From assembly GCA_963706835.1 (NCBI GenBank), contig CAVPOB010000003.1:124001-188000 (forward strand): a stretch of 64,000 nucleotides of DNA. The letters are read 5' to 3'. Positions 9,288 through 17,912 of the stretch are shown piece by piece; the first letter of the stretch is position 1, and the number at the start of each line of letters is the position of its first letter. The notes beneath the pieces were generated by a model. That model made no database searches and was not told where the DNA came from. It was given only the letters and a program-made list of their open reading frames with translations. Origin of the DNA: CAVXYG01 sp963706835 (GTDB lineage: Bacteria > Actinomycetota > Actinomycetes > S36-B12 > GCA-2699445). The translations under genes were made by a program, and so were the position numbers.

Positions 9288-10088
9288 ATGAGATCGCAGC
9301 GGCAGTTGCGCCGCAGCATGCCGCGGTTCCCGGCACTGTCAGCGCCCCCGCCGCTGGCCATCGCGCACCGGGGCGGCGCCTGGGAATCGCCGGAGAACAG
9401 CGGCGCGGCGTTTGCCGCAGCCTATGCCCTGGGGTTCCGGTACTTCGAGACCGATGCCCGGGCGACCGCCGACGGCGTCGCACTGGCGTTCCACGACGCC
9501 CACCTCGAGCGGTTGACCGGGACCCAGGCACTGATCAGACAGACTCCGTGGGCGCAGGTCCGGCAGGCACTCATCCACGGACATGCCGACATCGTGCGAC
9601 TGGATGACCTGCTGATGGCCTACCCGGACGTGGTCTTCAACATCGACGTCAAGGAGGCGGCGGCCATCGATCCGTTCGTGGAGGCCATCCGCCGGACCGG
9701 TGCGCGCGACCGAGTGGTCGTGGCATCGTTCTCCCACCGCCGGCTGACCGCGGTGCGTGAGGCGCTCGGCCCGCGGCAGGCGACCAGCCTGTCGCCGCAG
9801 GAGGTGGTCGGGGTTCGGATGGCTGCCGACGGCCGTCCGAGCCGGTGGCTGCCCCGCTGGGCCGCCTGCGCCCAAGTGCCGCAGGACTTCGGCGGCCGCC
9901 GCATCGTCGATGAAGCCTTCGTATCGCTGTGCCACGACCTGGGCATGCAGGTCCATGTCTGGACCATCGACCAGCCCGAGGCCGTGCAGCGCCTGCTGGC
10001 CCTCGGCGTGGACGGCATCATGACCGATCGCCCCACGATGCTGAAGTCGACACTGCAAGGCCTCGGCATGTGGCACGGACCGTCCTGA
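9288..10088 (+). CDS. Glycerophosphodiester phosphodiesterase
   Basis: A 266-residue GDPD TIM-barrel enzyme that hydrolyses glycerophosphodiesters to glycerol-3-phosphate and an alcohol. Catalytic and metal residues are in AIAHRGG (His-Arg), FETDARAT (Glu, Asp) and ALAFHDAHLERLTG (His). The C-terminal VHVWTIDQPEAVQRLL and GVDGIMTDRP motifs complete the barrel. No signal peptide, so it is probably cytoplasmic. The start could also be ATG 9318; ATG 9288 follows a weak GGGAG site. It converges on rbpA across a strong shared hairpin. Confidence 0.92.
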   Translation: MRSQRQLRRSMPRFPALSAPPPLAIAHRGGAWESPENSGAAFAAAYALGFRYFETDARATADGVALAFHDAHLERLTGTQALIRQTPWAQVRQALIHGHADIVRLDDLLMAYPDVVFNIDVKEAAAIDPFVEAIRRTGARDRVVVASFSHRRLTAVREALGPRQATSLSPQEVVGVRMAADGRPSRWLPRWAACAQVPQDFGGRRIVDEAFVSLCHDLGMQVHVWTIDQPEAVQRLLALGVDGIMTDRPTMLKSTLQGLGMWHGPS

Positions 10089-10102
10089 TCCGGACATGCC
10101 AA

Positions 10103-10134
10103 CGGGCGCCCGATCACACCGGATCGGGCGCCCG
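10103..10134. terminator. Bidirectional hairpin terminator between GDPD and rbpA
   Basis: A perfect 13-bp stem, CGGGCGCCCGATC with its complement, around a 6-nt loop, placed between two convergent stop codons (10088 and 10143). Confidence 0.85.
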
Positions 10135-10142
10135 CATTGGTC

Positions 10143-10481
10143 TCAGATGCGCTGGCGGGACTCCCGCAGCAGCTCCAGCCGCTCGGTCAGCAACTCCTCC
10201 AGCTCGCTGATGGACCGGCGCTCCAGCAACATGTCCCAGTGGGTCCGGACGTGCTTCTCGGGCTTCTTCTCCGGCCACTCACCGCCGCGCAGCAACGCCT
10301 CGGCCCCGCACCGGCACTGCCAGGTCGCCGGGATCTCAGCCTCGGTGGCGAACGGCAACTCGATGGTCTTGCCGCAGGCGCAGTCGTAGTGGACCTTCTG
10401 CCGCTCGGCGAAAGTCACGTTGTCATCGGTTTCGTAGCTCAGCGTGCCTAGCCGCGTGCCACGCAATGCACCGTCGCTCAT
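10143..10481 (-). CDS. rbpA: RNA polymerase-binding protein RbpA
   Basis: A 112-residue actinobacterial transcription activator that binds the principal sigma factor and RNA polymerase and stabilises the open complex. Seen: the N-terminal GALRGTRLGTLSYETD segment, the zinc-binding/core domain with YDCACGKT and WQCRCG, and the C-terminal sigma-interaction domain from HVRTHWDMLLERRS to the end. ATG 10481 follows an AAAGGGGT ribosome binding site. Upstream is a GGGAAC-N18-GTT sequence matching the SigR/SigH oxidative-stress promoter, as known for rbpA in Streptomyces. Confidence 0.96.
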   Translation of the reverse strand: MSDGALRGTRLGTLSYETDDNVTFAERQKVHYDCACGKTIELPFATEAEIPATWQCRCGAEALLRGGEWPEKKPEKHVRTHWDMLLERRSISELEELLTERLELLRESRQRI

Positions 10482-10523
10482 TCGACCCCTTTCGTGGGCG
10501 CACCCTCTCGCCCTGCAGTGTCC

Positions 10524-10550
10524 AACTCTTCGGACGCTTGTGATGTTCCC
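10524..10550 (-). promoter_or_regulatory. SigR/SigH-type promoter of rbpA
   Basis: Reading the minus strand, GGGAAC (10550-10545) is followed by exactly 18 bp and then GTT (10526-10524). This fits the GGAAY-N18/19-GTT consensus of thiol-oxidative-stress ECF sigma factors. The implied transcript start is about 35 nt before the rbpA ATG and leaves room for the ribosome binding site. Confidence 0.7.
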
Positions 10551-10632
10551 CAGGTTCCCGATTCGGCCAGGAATTCCGCCGCGCCGCCAAACGCTTCGAT
10601 ACGTTAACAGTACGTAGCGACGAATGCAACGC

Positions 10633-11232
10633 TCAGTGATCATCGCCGCGCGCTGGCGGCATGATCTCGCCTTGGATGACGGGTCCTTGGCCATTGTGCC
10701 CACCGCTGGTCGCCCGGGTCCCGCCACTGGTCCACTGCTCGGCCCGCAGGCCGCTGTCATCGGCGGTGACCACGGTGATCCGCGCCGAGCCGCGCCCCGG
10801 GTCCTGCATCGAACGGGCCAGTCGCGCCGCCATCGCCGTCCGCACCGGGGGCAGCAGCATCAGCAGCCCGGCGGCACTGGACAGGATGCCCGGCACCGCC
10901 AGCAGCAGGCCCGCCACGAACAGCAGCGACGACTTGCCCAGGTCCTCGGCCGTCCGACGCATCTCGGCACGGTCCGCCGGCGCGCCATGCACGAGTTGCT
11001 CCGAGCCGTCGGCGCCGGTCACCCCGAAGGCGGCGGCCCGCTGCTGGGCATCGGTGAGGGCCCGGAAGGCCTGCAGTCCGGCGATGCGCATCACCAGGAT
11101 GCCGAGCATGAAGCCGGCCACTAGGACCGACGCCAGCACCATCATCCCGAAGGACGACCAGACCCAGAAGAGCAGCGCCGCCTCCGCCGCAATGGCGATC
11201 GGGACGATCAGCGATCTGTTGTGCCGCACCAT
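10633..11232 (-). CDS. FxsA family membrane protein
   Basis: A 199-residue FxsA-like protein with hydrophobic segments at about residues 8-25, 28-48 and 100-130, then a hydrophilic tail of about 60 residues rich in Gly/Ser. The family's function is unclear; E. coli FxsA relieves F-plasmid exclusion of phage T7. Gene order fxsA-rbpA next to ppm-lnt is commonly conserved in actinobacteria. The start is ATG 11232, with GTG 11229 as an alternative better spaced from the AAGGAGG site. Confidence 0.85.
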   Translation of the reverse strand: MVRHNRSLIVPIAIAAEAALLFWVWSSFGMMVLASVLVAGFMLGILVMRIAGLQAFRALTDAQQRAAAFGVTGADGSEQLVHGAPADRAEMRRTAEDLGKSSLLFVAGLLLAVPGILSSAAGLLMLLPPVRTAMAARLARSMQDPGRGSARITVVTADDSGLRAEQWTSGGTRATSGGHNGQGPVIQGEIMPPARGDDH

Positions 11233-11254
11233 GCCTCCTTGCCGTGTGGCACCA

Positions 11255-12019
11255 CTACTGCTTGCTCTCGGGCGAGCGCCCGGAGCGCAGCTGGTATCCC
11301 CACACTGTCACGCGCCACATCGCTTCACCAACAATCGCGCGGCTCATCTTGCTGGTGCCGTGTTCGCGCTCCACGAACACGATGGGAACCTCGACTACCC
11401 GCAGCCCCCGCTCCAGGGCTCGGTGGGCCAGATCAACCTGGAAGATGTAGCCCTGCGAGTCGACCGTCGACAGGTCGATCGCCCGCAAGGTATCGGCCCG
11501 GAAGGCGCGGAACCCACCCGTGGCGTCCCGAAGCGGGATGCGCAGCATCATCCGGGCGTAGTTGTTGCCGCCGCGCGAGAGCCACTGCCGCGACTTCGGC
11601 CAGTTGACGACGCTACCGCCCGGCACCCACCGCGAGCCCAGCACCAGGTCGGCCTCGGCCAGCGCGGCCAGCAGCCGAGGCAGGTCCTGCGGGCGGTGCG
11701 AGCCGTCGGCATCCATCTCCACCAGGACGTCGTAGCCGCGCTGCAGACCCCAGTCGAAGCCCGCCAGGTAGGCCGCACCGAGGCCCTGCTTGCCCGGTCG
11801 GTGCAGCACATGCACCCGGGAGTCCTGCGCCGCCAGCTCGTCGGCCAGCCGGCCCGTGCCATCTGGGCTGTTGTCGTCGGCGATGAGCACATCGACCGGG
11901 GCCGCCGCCAGTACCGCGGGCACGATGCGGCCCACATTCTCCCGCTCGTTGTACGTCGGGATGATCACCAGGGTACGGCCGGGGTCGAACCCGGTCTCGC
12001 TTGCCGCTGCCTCAGTCAT
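11255..12019 (-). CDS. ppm: Polyprenol monophosphomannose synthase
   Basis: A 254-residue GT2 glycosyltransferase that transfers mannose from GDP-mannose to polyprenyl phosphate. Key motifs: LVIIPTYNERENV at the N-terminus, LIADDNSPDGTG, the metal-binding VEMDADGSHRP (DxD type), and ATGGFRAFR/GYIFQVDLAHRA. There is no C-terminal membrane domain, as in bacterial type III DPM synthases. The product donates mannose to lipoglycans and to exported proteins. It lies 7 nt downstream of lnt, so the two are one operon. In mycobacteria the same two activities are fused as Ppm1. Confidence 0.93.
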   Translation of the reverse strand: MTEAAASETGFDPGRTLVIIPTYNERENVGRIVPAVLAAAPVDVLIADDNSPDGTGRLADELAAQDSRVHVLHRPGKQGLGAAYLAGFDWGLQRGYDVLVEMDADGSHRPQDLPRLLAALAEADLVLGSRWVPGGSVVNWPKSRQWLSRGGNNYARMMLRIPLRDATGGFRAFRADTLRAIDLSTVDSQGYIFQVDLAHRALERGLRVVEVPIVFVEREHGTSKMSRAIVGEAMWRVTVWGYQLRSGRSPESKQ

Positions 12020-12026
12020 GCTGCCC

Positions 12027-13619
12027 TCATCGATCGTCGTGTCCCGACGTTTGTACCCGTTCTGCGGCCCCTGAAACACCCCCTGCCGATCCCTGTCGGC
12101 TACGGCCCCGGAGCGCTGCCGCGATGGCGACCGCCGCCGCGGCCCCGGCCAGCCCCTCCGGCGCCGCGCCGATCCGGTCGGCCACGGTGAGATCGTCGCG
12201 CTGCGGGACCTGCACGACGTAGCGGCCCGCCTGCAGTTCGCCCAGCGCGGTGCCGGGCACGACGGTCCCGTCCGGTGCGATGACCCCGGACAGGCCCGAC
12301 GTCGACACCACGGCGACCGCCCTGCCGTGCTCGACGGCGCGGATGCGGGACATGGCGAACTGCTGCCAGGGCTGGTCGGTCCCGTTGTAGGTCGCGTTGT
12401 TGGTCTGGACCACGAGCATGCGCCCGCCGTCGCGAACCGCGTCCCGGACCGTGTCGTCGAAGGCGATGTCGAAGCAGATCGTGTTGGCGATCCTGGTGGG
12501 CCCGACATCCAGCCCGCCCGGGTCGGTGCCGGGGACGAAGTCGCGGGGCACGCGGTCGAATCGACTGATCAGCGGGGCCAGCACATCGCGGAACGGCACG
12601 TATTCGCCGAACGGCACCAGGTTGCGCTTGGTGTACACCTCGCCGGGCCCAGAATCGGGCGCCCACACGATGCCCTGGTTGTACACCTTGCGCGGATCGT
12701 CGGGATCTCCCACGACTGCACCCACCAGCAGCGGCACCCCGACCGACGCCACCGCGGCCTCGATTGCCGTGCGCGCATCAGCGTTGCGGAACGGATCGAT
12801 GTCGGAGGCGTTCTCCGGCCACAGCACCAGGTCCGGCCGCGGCCAGCGCCCGTTGGCAACGTCCTCGGCCAGCCGCTGCGTCTGTTGCACGTGCTGATCG
12901 AGCACGGCGCGCCGTTCGGCGTTGAAGTCCAGCCCGGCCCGCGGCACATTGCCCTGCACCAGACCCACCTGGACCGTTGCCGGGCCGCGCTCGTCCTGCG
13001 AACCCACCGGCACCGGGGCCAGCACGACACCCACCGCTAGCGCGGCCGCGCCGAATACCGGCGGCGACCAGGAGCGAGCCGATGGCGCCCGGCCATGCCC
13101 GCGGGCGTCCCAGGCAGCCCGGACCAGTGCCGCCCCGATGGCCGCGAGGAGCACCGTGGCGAACCCCAGGCCGGGCACGCCCGCGATGGCCGCCAGCGGC
13201 AGCAGCGGCGAGGCGTCCTGCGAGAACCCCACCCTGGTCCAGCCCCAACCACCGAACGGGACCCGGCTGCCGATGGCCTCTACGGCGATCCACCCGCAGG
13301 GCACGATCAGCCACCACATGCCCCGACGGGTCACCAGACCGATCACCACGCCGATGAGCCCGAACCACAGCGCCGTGTACACGGCCAGCCCCAGTCCGGC
13401 GTCCGCGCCGACCACCTCCCCCAGCCATTCCAGCAGCGGCACGCAGCAGGCCAGCCCGAACGCCGTGCCGACCGCGAAGCCGCGCCAGGCCGGCAGCTGG
13501 TAGGCGGCCAGCACGAGCACGGCGATCGCGGGCATAGCCAGCCACCACCAGCTCGTCGGGGCGAAGGCGTACGACAGCGCCAGTCCGGCGGTCGCCGCCG
13601 ATGCCAGGCGCAGGGTCAC
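12027..13619 (-). CDS. lnt: Apolipoprotein N-acyltransferase
   Basis: A 530-residue membrane enzyme that adds the third acyl chain to lipoproteins. About six to eight N-terminal transmembrane segments (residues 1-200) precede a periplasmic nitrilase domain. The Glu-Lys-Cys triad is visible: LWPENASD (Glu), EVYTKRNLVPFGEYVPFR (Lys) and NTICFDIAFDD (Cys). GTG 13619 is favoured because a TAGCGT -10 box lies exactly 7 nt upstream, which implies a leaderless message; further open frame upstream is not conserved-looking. Its substrates here could include the FKBP lipoprotein at 25.3 kb and the lipobox protein at 40.0 kb. Confidence 0.93.
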   Translation of the reverse strand: MTLRLASAATAGLALSYAFAPTSWWWLAMPAIAVLVLAAYQLPAWRGFAVGTAFGLACCVPLLEWLGEVVGADAGLGLAVYTALWFGLIGVVIGLVTRRGMWWLIVPCGWIAVEAIGSRVPFGGWGWTRVGFSQDASPLLPLAAIAGVPGLGFATVLLAAIGAALVRAAWDARGHGRAPSARSWSPPVFGAAALAVGVVLAPVPVGSQDERGPATVQVGLVQGNVPRAGLDFNAERRAVLDQHVQQTQRLAEDVANGRWPRPDLVLWPENASDIDPFRNADARTAIEAAVASVGVPLLVGAVVGDPDDPRKVYNQGIVWAPDSGPGEVYTKRNLVPFGEYVPFRDVLAPLISRFDRVPRDFVPGTDPGGLDVGPTRIANTICFDIAFDDTVRDAVRDGGRMLVVQTNNATYNGTDQPWQQFAMSRIRAVEHGRAVAVVSTSGLSGVIAPDGTVVPGTALGELQAGRYVVQVPQRDDLTVADRIGAAPEGLAGAAAAVAIAAALRGRSRQGSAGGVSGAAERVQTSGHDDR

Positions 13620-13626
13620 ACCCTCG

Positions 13627-13632
13627 ACGCTA
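13627..13632 (-). promoter_or_regulatory. -10 element for the leaderless lnt-ppm mRNA (TAGCGT)
   Basis: TAGCGT, then 7 nt, then the GTG start of lnt. Confidence 0.65.
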
Positions 13633-13720
13633 GCGAACCGGCTGTCGGTGGCTGCGAGGCGCCTGCACAGGTTTGCCGAAGCCCACCGGGGGCATACCAC
13701 TGTCAAACGAGGAGGACCTC

Positions 13721-14080
13721 ATGGGATTGATCGACAACGGAATCGCGAAGAGCCGGGCAGCGGCCTCCGATGCGCGCGCCGATCTCGCCGAGGTGAACCA
13801 CCGCCTGGTGCTGGCCGAAGCCTGGCAGGGCGCCACCGGTGTCGGCGATGCGGCTGCTCGGTCGCTGGCCGCCAGCCCGTTGGCCGGCCCGGCCGTGCTC
13901 GCGCCGGTCGTGGCGCTCATCACGACCCAGTCCGACGCCCTGCACACCCGTGCGGTGGCGATCGTCGATGAACTGCGCGTGCGTCGCCAGGCGGCGCAGA
14001 GCCGGTTGGCCGTCGCAGAGCGGTCCGGCGCCGCCATGTCGCGGCTGGCCGAGGAGACCGACAAGCTCATCGGCGACTAG
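13721..14080 (+). CDS. Hypothetical helical protein, 119 aa
   Basis: Starts at ATG 13721 with a strong GAGGAGG site at 13709-13715. The product is Ala-rich and almost entirely helical, with heptad-like segments at about residues 10-35 and 85-115 (RRQAAQSRLAVAER), so a coiled coil is likely. A mildly hydrophobic middle (LAGPAVLAPVVALITT) could be a short membrane-associated stretch. No family recognised. It is flanked by minus-strand genes and is monocistronic. Confidence 0.7.
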   Translation: MGLIDNGIAKSRAAASDARADLAEVNHRLVLAEAWQGATGVGDAAARSLAASPLAGPAVLAPVVALITTQSDALHTRAVAIVDELRVRRQAAQSRLAVAERSGAAMSRLAEETDKLIGD

Positions 14081-15153
14081 CCGATCGAGCCGCCATCGCC
14101 GATGGTGCGGCCCCACACCACGGTGCGCACGCATATGGGCAGCGTCGCGTGCTCGCGCAGGTCCGGCAGCCCGGGCGTCCCCGATCGAGGATCGGTGGAC
14201 CACGCCTGGATCCGATCGTCCGGCGCCTCCACGATGAGGTCGCCGCTGTCCCAGATCACGTAGTGGGCCGGGGCCCCCGGGACCAGCGTGCCGATGCCCG
14301 GAGCACCCGCCGCCCGCCAACCGCCGCGCGTGTGCGCCGCGAACGCCGCACGGCTGCTGATCCGTTGGTCAGGGTCGGCATGGTGGACGGCCGCCCGCAA
14401 GGTGCGCCACGGATCCAGGGGCGACACCCCGGACCCGAGCGCCAACGGAACCCCAGCCGCCGCCAACGCCGCCAGGGGCACGCCGGCGAACCCCAGATTC
14501 GGATCCGGTGCCACGACAACCGTCAGACCCAGGCCTGCGATGATCTCGATATCGTCGGGCCCGCACCCGGGCACGCCGTGCAGCCGCAGCCCCCGGTACC
14601 TGCCAGCACGGTCACGGGAGGCGGCCTGTTGCACCGCTGCAAGGGCTACCTGCAAGGCACCGGCGTCCGGTACCACCACCGCGTTGCCAGGGCCTGCGAT
14701 CCCCCCATCCGCCAGCGTGACCGCCAACTCCTGCGCCGTGGCGTCAGCCGCGCTCCATGCGCGTCTCGGCGAGCCGTCCGCAGTCGACCAGCGGGCGACC
14801 ACCGGACCGGGGGCAGCCTCCGTACCCGCTCCGTCATCATCGGTCGATCCGATCACTTGCAGCGCCGCAACACCGGCCCCCGCTGCGAGCGCGGCGCGTT
14901 CGCCCGGCGGCACAAGCGGCTCGGGCCGCACATCGGCATCGACGAAGGCCGGGGTCACCAAGGCCCCGTCCAGCGCGATGACGTCGTCGACACCGTCGGC
15001 CATCGCCAGCGCGGCGCCCTCGCTGCCGACCCAGGCAATCTCGCTGCCGTGGATGAGCATCGCCGTAGCGAACGGATCGGCGGCGCTATACACCGAGCCC
15101 CCGTGCAGCAGCACGCGCCGGTCGCCCGCCCAGGCCGGCGGTTCACTGATCAT
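14077..15153 (-). CDS. Amidohydrolase-like protein lacking the metal-binding HxH
   Basis: A 358-residue amidohydrolase-superfamily relative. The fold order is seen: an N-terminal beta-sandwich (LLHGGSVYSAADPFATAMLI, IAWVGSEGAAL, VIALDGALVTPAFVDA) and a central barrel ending in SPLDPWRTLRAAV. The usual VDAHxH is VDADVR here, and the usual GSDxP before PLDPW is GSGVS, so the catalytic metal ligands are gone. It is probably not a hydrolase; a binding or structural role is possible. ATG 15153 overlaps the stop of the DUF1707 gene by 11 bp, so translation is coupled. Its 3' end overlaps the convergent 13721-14080 gene by 4 bp. Confidence 0.75.
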   Translation of the reverse strand: MISEPPAWAGDRRVLLHGGSVYSAADPFATAMLIHGSEIAWVGSEGAALAMADGVDDVIALDGALVTPAFVDADVRPEPLVPPGERAALAAGAGVAALQVIGSTDDDGAGTEAAPGPVVARWSTADGSPRRAWSAADATAQELAVTLADGGIAGPGNAVVVPDAGALQVALAAVQQAASRDRAGRYRGLRLHGVPGCGPDDIEIIAGLGLTVVVAPDPNLGFAGVPLAALAAAGVPLALGSGVSPLDPWRTLRAAVHHADPDQRISSRAAFAAHTRGGWRAAGAPGIGTLVPGAPAHYVIWDSGDLIVEAPDDRIQAWSTDPRSGTPGLPDLREHATLPICVRTVVWGRTIGDGGSIG

Positions 15154-15571
15154 CGGACACCTTGCGGATGATGGTGGTGACCAGCAGCACCGCACTCCAC
15201 GGCCCGGCGACCCACAAGAACCACGGGTAGGTCTGGAAGTCCGAGGTCGCCGCGGTGATGAGCCAGATGACGAATGTGACCGAACTGGCGATGGCCCATG
15301 CCGACCACGCGGCGGCCAGCGAGTCACCGCCCTTGCGGGCGGGCACCGCCGGCTGCGGCACGGGGACGAGCTGCTCCGGCGCGGCCCCCGGCAGATCGTG
15401 CACCAGATCCGCCAGATGGCCCCTGGTCCTGGCCTGCAGCGCGGCCTCGATGCGCTCGGCCGCCTCCTCGGCACTCAGTCGGCCCTCGACGTGCGCCTGC
15501 TGCAACCGATCCACGGTGCGCGATCGCTCCGCATCGGATGCGCGGGTCGTGTCGTCCGCCGCCATGATCAT
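15143..15571 (-). CDS. DUF1707/SHOCT-like two-helix membrane protein
   Basis: A 142-residue protein. The N-terminal half has the DUF1707 signature: RASDAERSRTVDRLQQAHVEGRLSAEEAAERIEAA, a helical domain common in actinobacteria. Two transmembrane segments follow at about residues 85-105 and 112-135. Function unknown. ATG 15571 overlaps the stop of the acyl-CoA dehydrogenase gene (ATGA), giving translational coupling; ATG 15565 is an alternative. It is third in a run of at least four minus-strand genes. Confidence 0.8.
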   Translation of the reverse strand: MIMAADDTTRASDAERSRTVDRLQQAHVEGRLSAEEAAERIEAALQARTRGHLADLVHDLPGAAPEQLVPVPQPAVPARKGGDSLAAAWSAWAIASSVTFVIWLITAATSDFQTYPWFLWVAGPWSAVLLVTTIIRKVSDDQ

Positions 15572-16713
15572 CCTCCCCGCAGCGCCCGGCCGATCACCAT
15601 GCGCTGCACCTGATTGGTACCTTCCACGATCTGCAGGACCTTGGCCTCTCGGAAGTACCGTTCGACCGGGAAGTCGCGGGTGTAGCCGGCGCCCCCCAGG
15701 ATCTGGATCGCATCGGTGGTCACGCGCATCGCCGTATCGGTCGCATGCAGCTTCGCCATCGCCGCCTCGGTGCCGTAGGCCCGCCCGGCGTCCTTGCTGC
15801 GCGCCGCGGACAGGGTCAGGGCGCGCGCCGAGGCGACCGCGGTGGCCATATCGGCGAGCATGAACTGCACCCCCTGGAAGTCCGCGATCACCCGGCCGAA
15901 CTGCTCCCGCTGCGTGGCATAGGCAACCGCTGCGTCCAGGGCCGCCTGCGCCAGCCCGACCGCGCACGCGGCGATGCCGAGTCGACCGGAGTCCAGCGCC
16001 GCCATGGCGACCGAGAACCCCTGCCCCTCCGCGCCGAGCCGGCGATCCGGTGGGACGGCCACGTCATCGAGGTGCAGCGCCGCCGTGACCGAGCCGGTCA
16101 GCCCCATCTTCCGCTCGGCCGGGGCCGCGGACAGGCCGGGGGCATCGCCGGGCACCAGGAAGCAGGTGATGCCCCGCGGACCCGCATCGCCGGTGCGGGC
16201 GAGCACGTTGACGTAGTCGGCCACACCGCCGTGCGTGATCCACGCCTTCGCACCGGTCAAGCGGTACCCGTCGTCGGTGCGCTCGGCACGCGTGCTCAGC
16301 GCAGCGGCGTCGGATCCGCTGTGCGGTTCCGACAGCGCGTACGCCCCCAGCAGCTCCCCGCCGAGCATGCCAGGCAGGAACTGTTCCTGCTGCTCGGCGG
16401 AGCCGAAGGTGGCCACGGGGTGGCAGGACAGGATGTGCACGCTCACCCCGAGCGCGACGGTGAGCCAACTTTCGGCGAGTTCCTCCAGCACCTGCAGCAC
16501 GACCTCGCTGGGCTGCTCGCCGCCGCCGTAGCGGGCCGGGTACGGCAGGCCGAGGATGCCCGCCTCGCCGAGGGTGCGGAAGACCTGGCGCGGGAACTGC
16601 GAGCGCTCCTCGTACTGCGCGGCGATGGGGTCCATCTCCGCGGCCCGGATCTCGCGCACCAGCGCGATCAGCTCGGCAGACTCCGGGGTCGGCATCGCGC
16701 GGGCCACAGCCAT
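15568..16713 (-). CDS. Acyl-CoA dehydrogenase
   Basis: A 381-residue FAD-dependent acyl-CoA dehydrogenase that introduces the alpha-beta double bond during acyl-CoA oxidation. Family signatures are present: ALSEPHSGSDAA (signature 1, FAD contact), AWITHGGVADYVNVLART, and the C-terminal QREQFGRVIADFQGVQFMLADM plus QIVEGTNQVQRMVIGR with the catalytic Glu in EGTNQ. Chain-length class cannot be set; an isovaleryl-CoA or short/branched-chain role is possible because the methylcrotonyl-CoA genes are at 53-58 kb. CATGAT then 6 nt precedes ATG 16713, a weaker leaderless-type promoter. Confidence 0.93.
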   Translation of the reverse strand: MAVARAMPTPESAELIALVREIRAAEMDPIAAQYEERSQFPRQVFRTLGEAGILGLPYPARYGGGEQPSEVVLQVLEELAESWLTVALGVSVHILSCHPVATFGSAEQQEQFLPGMLGGELLGAYALSEPHSGSDAAALSTRAERTDDGYRLTGAKAWITHGGVADYVNVLARTGDAGPRGITCFLVPGDAPGLSAAPAERKMGLTGSVTAALHLDDVAVPPDRRLGAEGQGFSVAMAALDSGRLGIAACAVGLAQAALDAAVAYATQREQFGRVIADFQGVQFMLADMATAVASARALTLSAARSKDAGRAYGTEAAMAKLHATDTAMRVTTDAIQILGGAGYTRDFPVERYFREAKVLQIVEGTNQVQRMVIGRALRGG

Positions 16714-16787
16714 GCCCCCATCATGGCGCACCGGCGCGCGGCGCCCGCGTCGGCTGTCGTGTGACCGCGACCGGCCGGCGCTCTCGG

Positions 16788-17906
16788 CTAGTCCAGCACC
16801 TGCAGGCTGCGCGGGCGATGGTTCATGAGGTCGGGGCCGTCCGCCGCGCACACCACGATGTCCTCGATGCGGGCCCCGTAGCGGCCGGGCAGGTAGACCC
16901 CGGGCTCCACCGAGAACGCCATGCCCGCTCGGAGCGGCTCGGTGTTGCCGGCGACGATGTAGGGCTCCTCGTGGGTCTGCAGGCCGATCCCGTGACCGGT
17001 GCGATGGATGAAGCACTCGCCCCAACCGGCCGCTTCGAGGGCCTGGCGCGCCGCCGCATCGACCGACTCGCAGGTGACCCCGGGCCGCACGTGGCGCACC
17101 GCAGCCTCCTGAGCATCCTGCAGCGCCCGATAGGCCTGCACGAACTCCTGCGGCGGCTCCCCGAGGCAGTACACCCGGGTGGCATCGCTGCAGTATCCGT
17201 CCGGCATGGTGCCGCCGATGTCGACCACGACCGGCTCCCCGCCGGCGATGACGCGCTCGGAGACCTCGTGGTGCGGACTGGCCCCGTTCGGACCCGAGGC
17301 CACGATGACGAAGTCCACGGTGGCATGACCGCTGGCGCGGATCGCGTCGGCGATGTCAGCTGCCACGGCCGCCTCCGTGCGCCCGGGCCGCAGCCAGTCC
17401 CCCATCGCCGCGTGCACCGCGTCGATCGCGGCCCCGGCGCGGCGCAGGGCGTCGATCTCCACCCCGGACTTCACCATCCGCAGCGGCCCCAGGACCTCCC
17501 CCGCCAGCCGCTGCTGAAGTCCGGGCGTCGCGGCGCGCAGCCGCAGGACCTGCTCGGCCCACATGTGGTTGTCCACCCCGATCGCGCCGTGCCGCGGGAG
17601 CAGGTCGCCGGCCACCGCGTACGGGTCCTCGGTCTCCTGCCACGTGACCACCGGCACGCCGAGTTCGGCGATCGGGCTGGCCATTGCGGCCGCCTCCTCC
17701 AGTGCGGGTGCGATGAGGGTCGGCTCGCCCTGCGCCGGCAGCACCAGCGCGGTCAGCCGCTCCAGCGGGACCGCGTGATAGCCGGTGAGGTAGCGCAGGT
17801 CCGGCCCGGGGATCAGGATCAGGGCGTCCAGACCTCGGTCGGCCGCCCCGGCTGCCGCGCGATGCAGCCGCTGGCGCAGGTCGCCGGTCACTGTTGGCTG
17901 GGTCAT
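16788..17906 (-). CDS. M24 family metallopeptidase (Xaa-Pro dipeptidase-like)
   Basis: A 372-residue creatinase/prolidase-type protein. The N-terminal creatinase domain (residues ~15-150) contains LRYLTGYHAVPLER. The C-terminal pita-bread domain has all five metal ligands: Asp in VVDIGG, Asp in CSDATR, His in RTGHGIG, Glu in FSVEPGVYLPG and Glu in ARIED. It should cleave N-terminal residues before proline in dipeptides or short peptides in the cytoplasm. ATG 17906 is preceded by TAGCGT with a 6-nt gap, a leaderless promoter that may also serve the three genes downstream. Confidence 0.93.
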   Translation of the reverse strand: MTQPTVTGDLRQRLHRAAAGAADRGLDALILIPGPDLRYLTGYHAVPLERLTALVLPAQGEPTLIAPALEEAAAMASPIAELGVPVVTWQETEDPYAVAGDLLPRHGAIGVDNHMWAEQVLRLRAATPGLQQRLAGEVLGPLRMVKSGVEIDALRRAGAAIDAVHAAMGDWLRPGRTEAAVAADIADAIRASGHATVDFVIVASGPNGASPHHEVSERVIAGGEPVVVDIGGTMPDGYCSDATRVYCLGEPPQEFVQAYRALQDAQEAAVRHVRPGVTCESVDAAARQALEAAGWGECFIHRTGHGIGLQTHEEPYIVAGNTEPLRAGMAFSVEPGVYLPGRYGARIEDIVVCAADGPDLMNHRPRSLQVLD

Positions 17907-17912
17907 CCCGCC

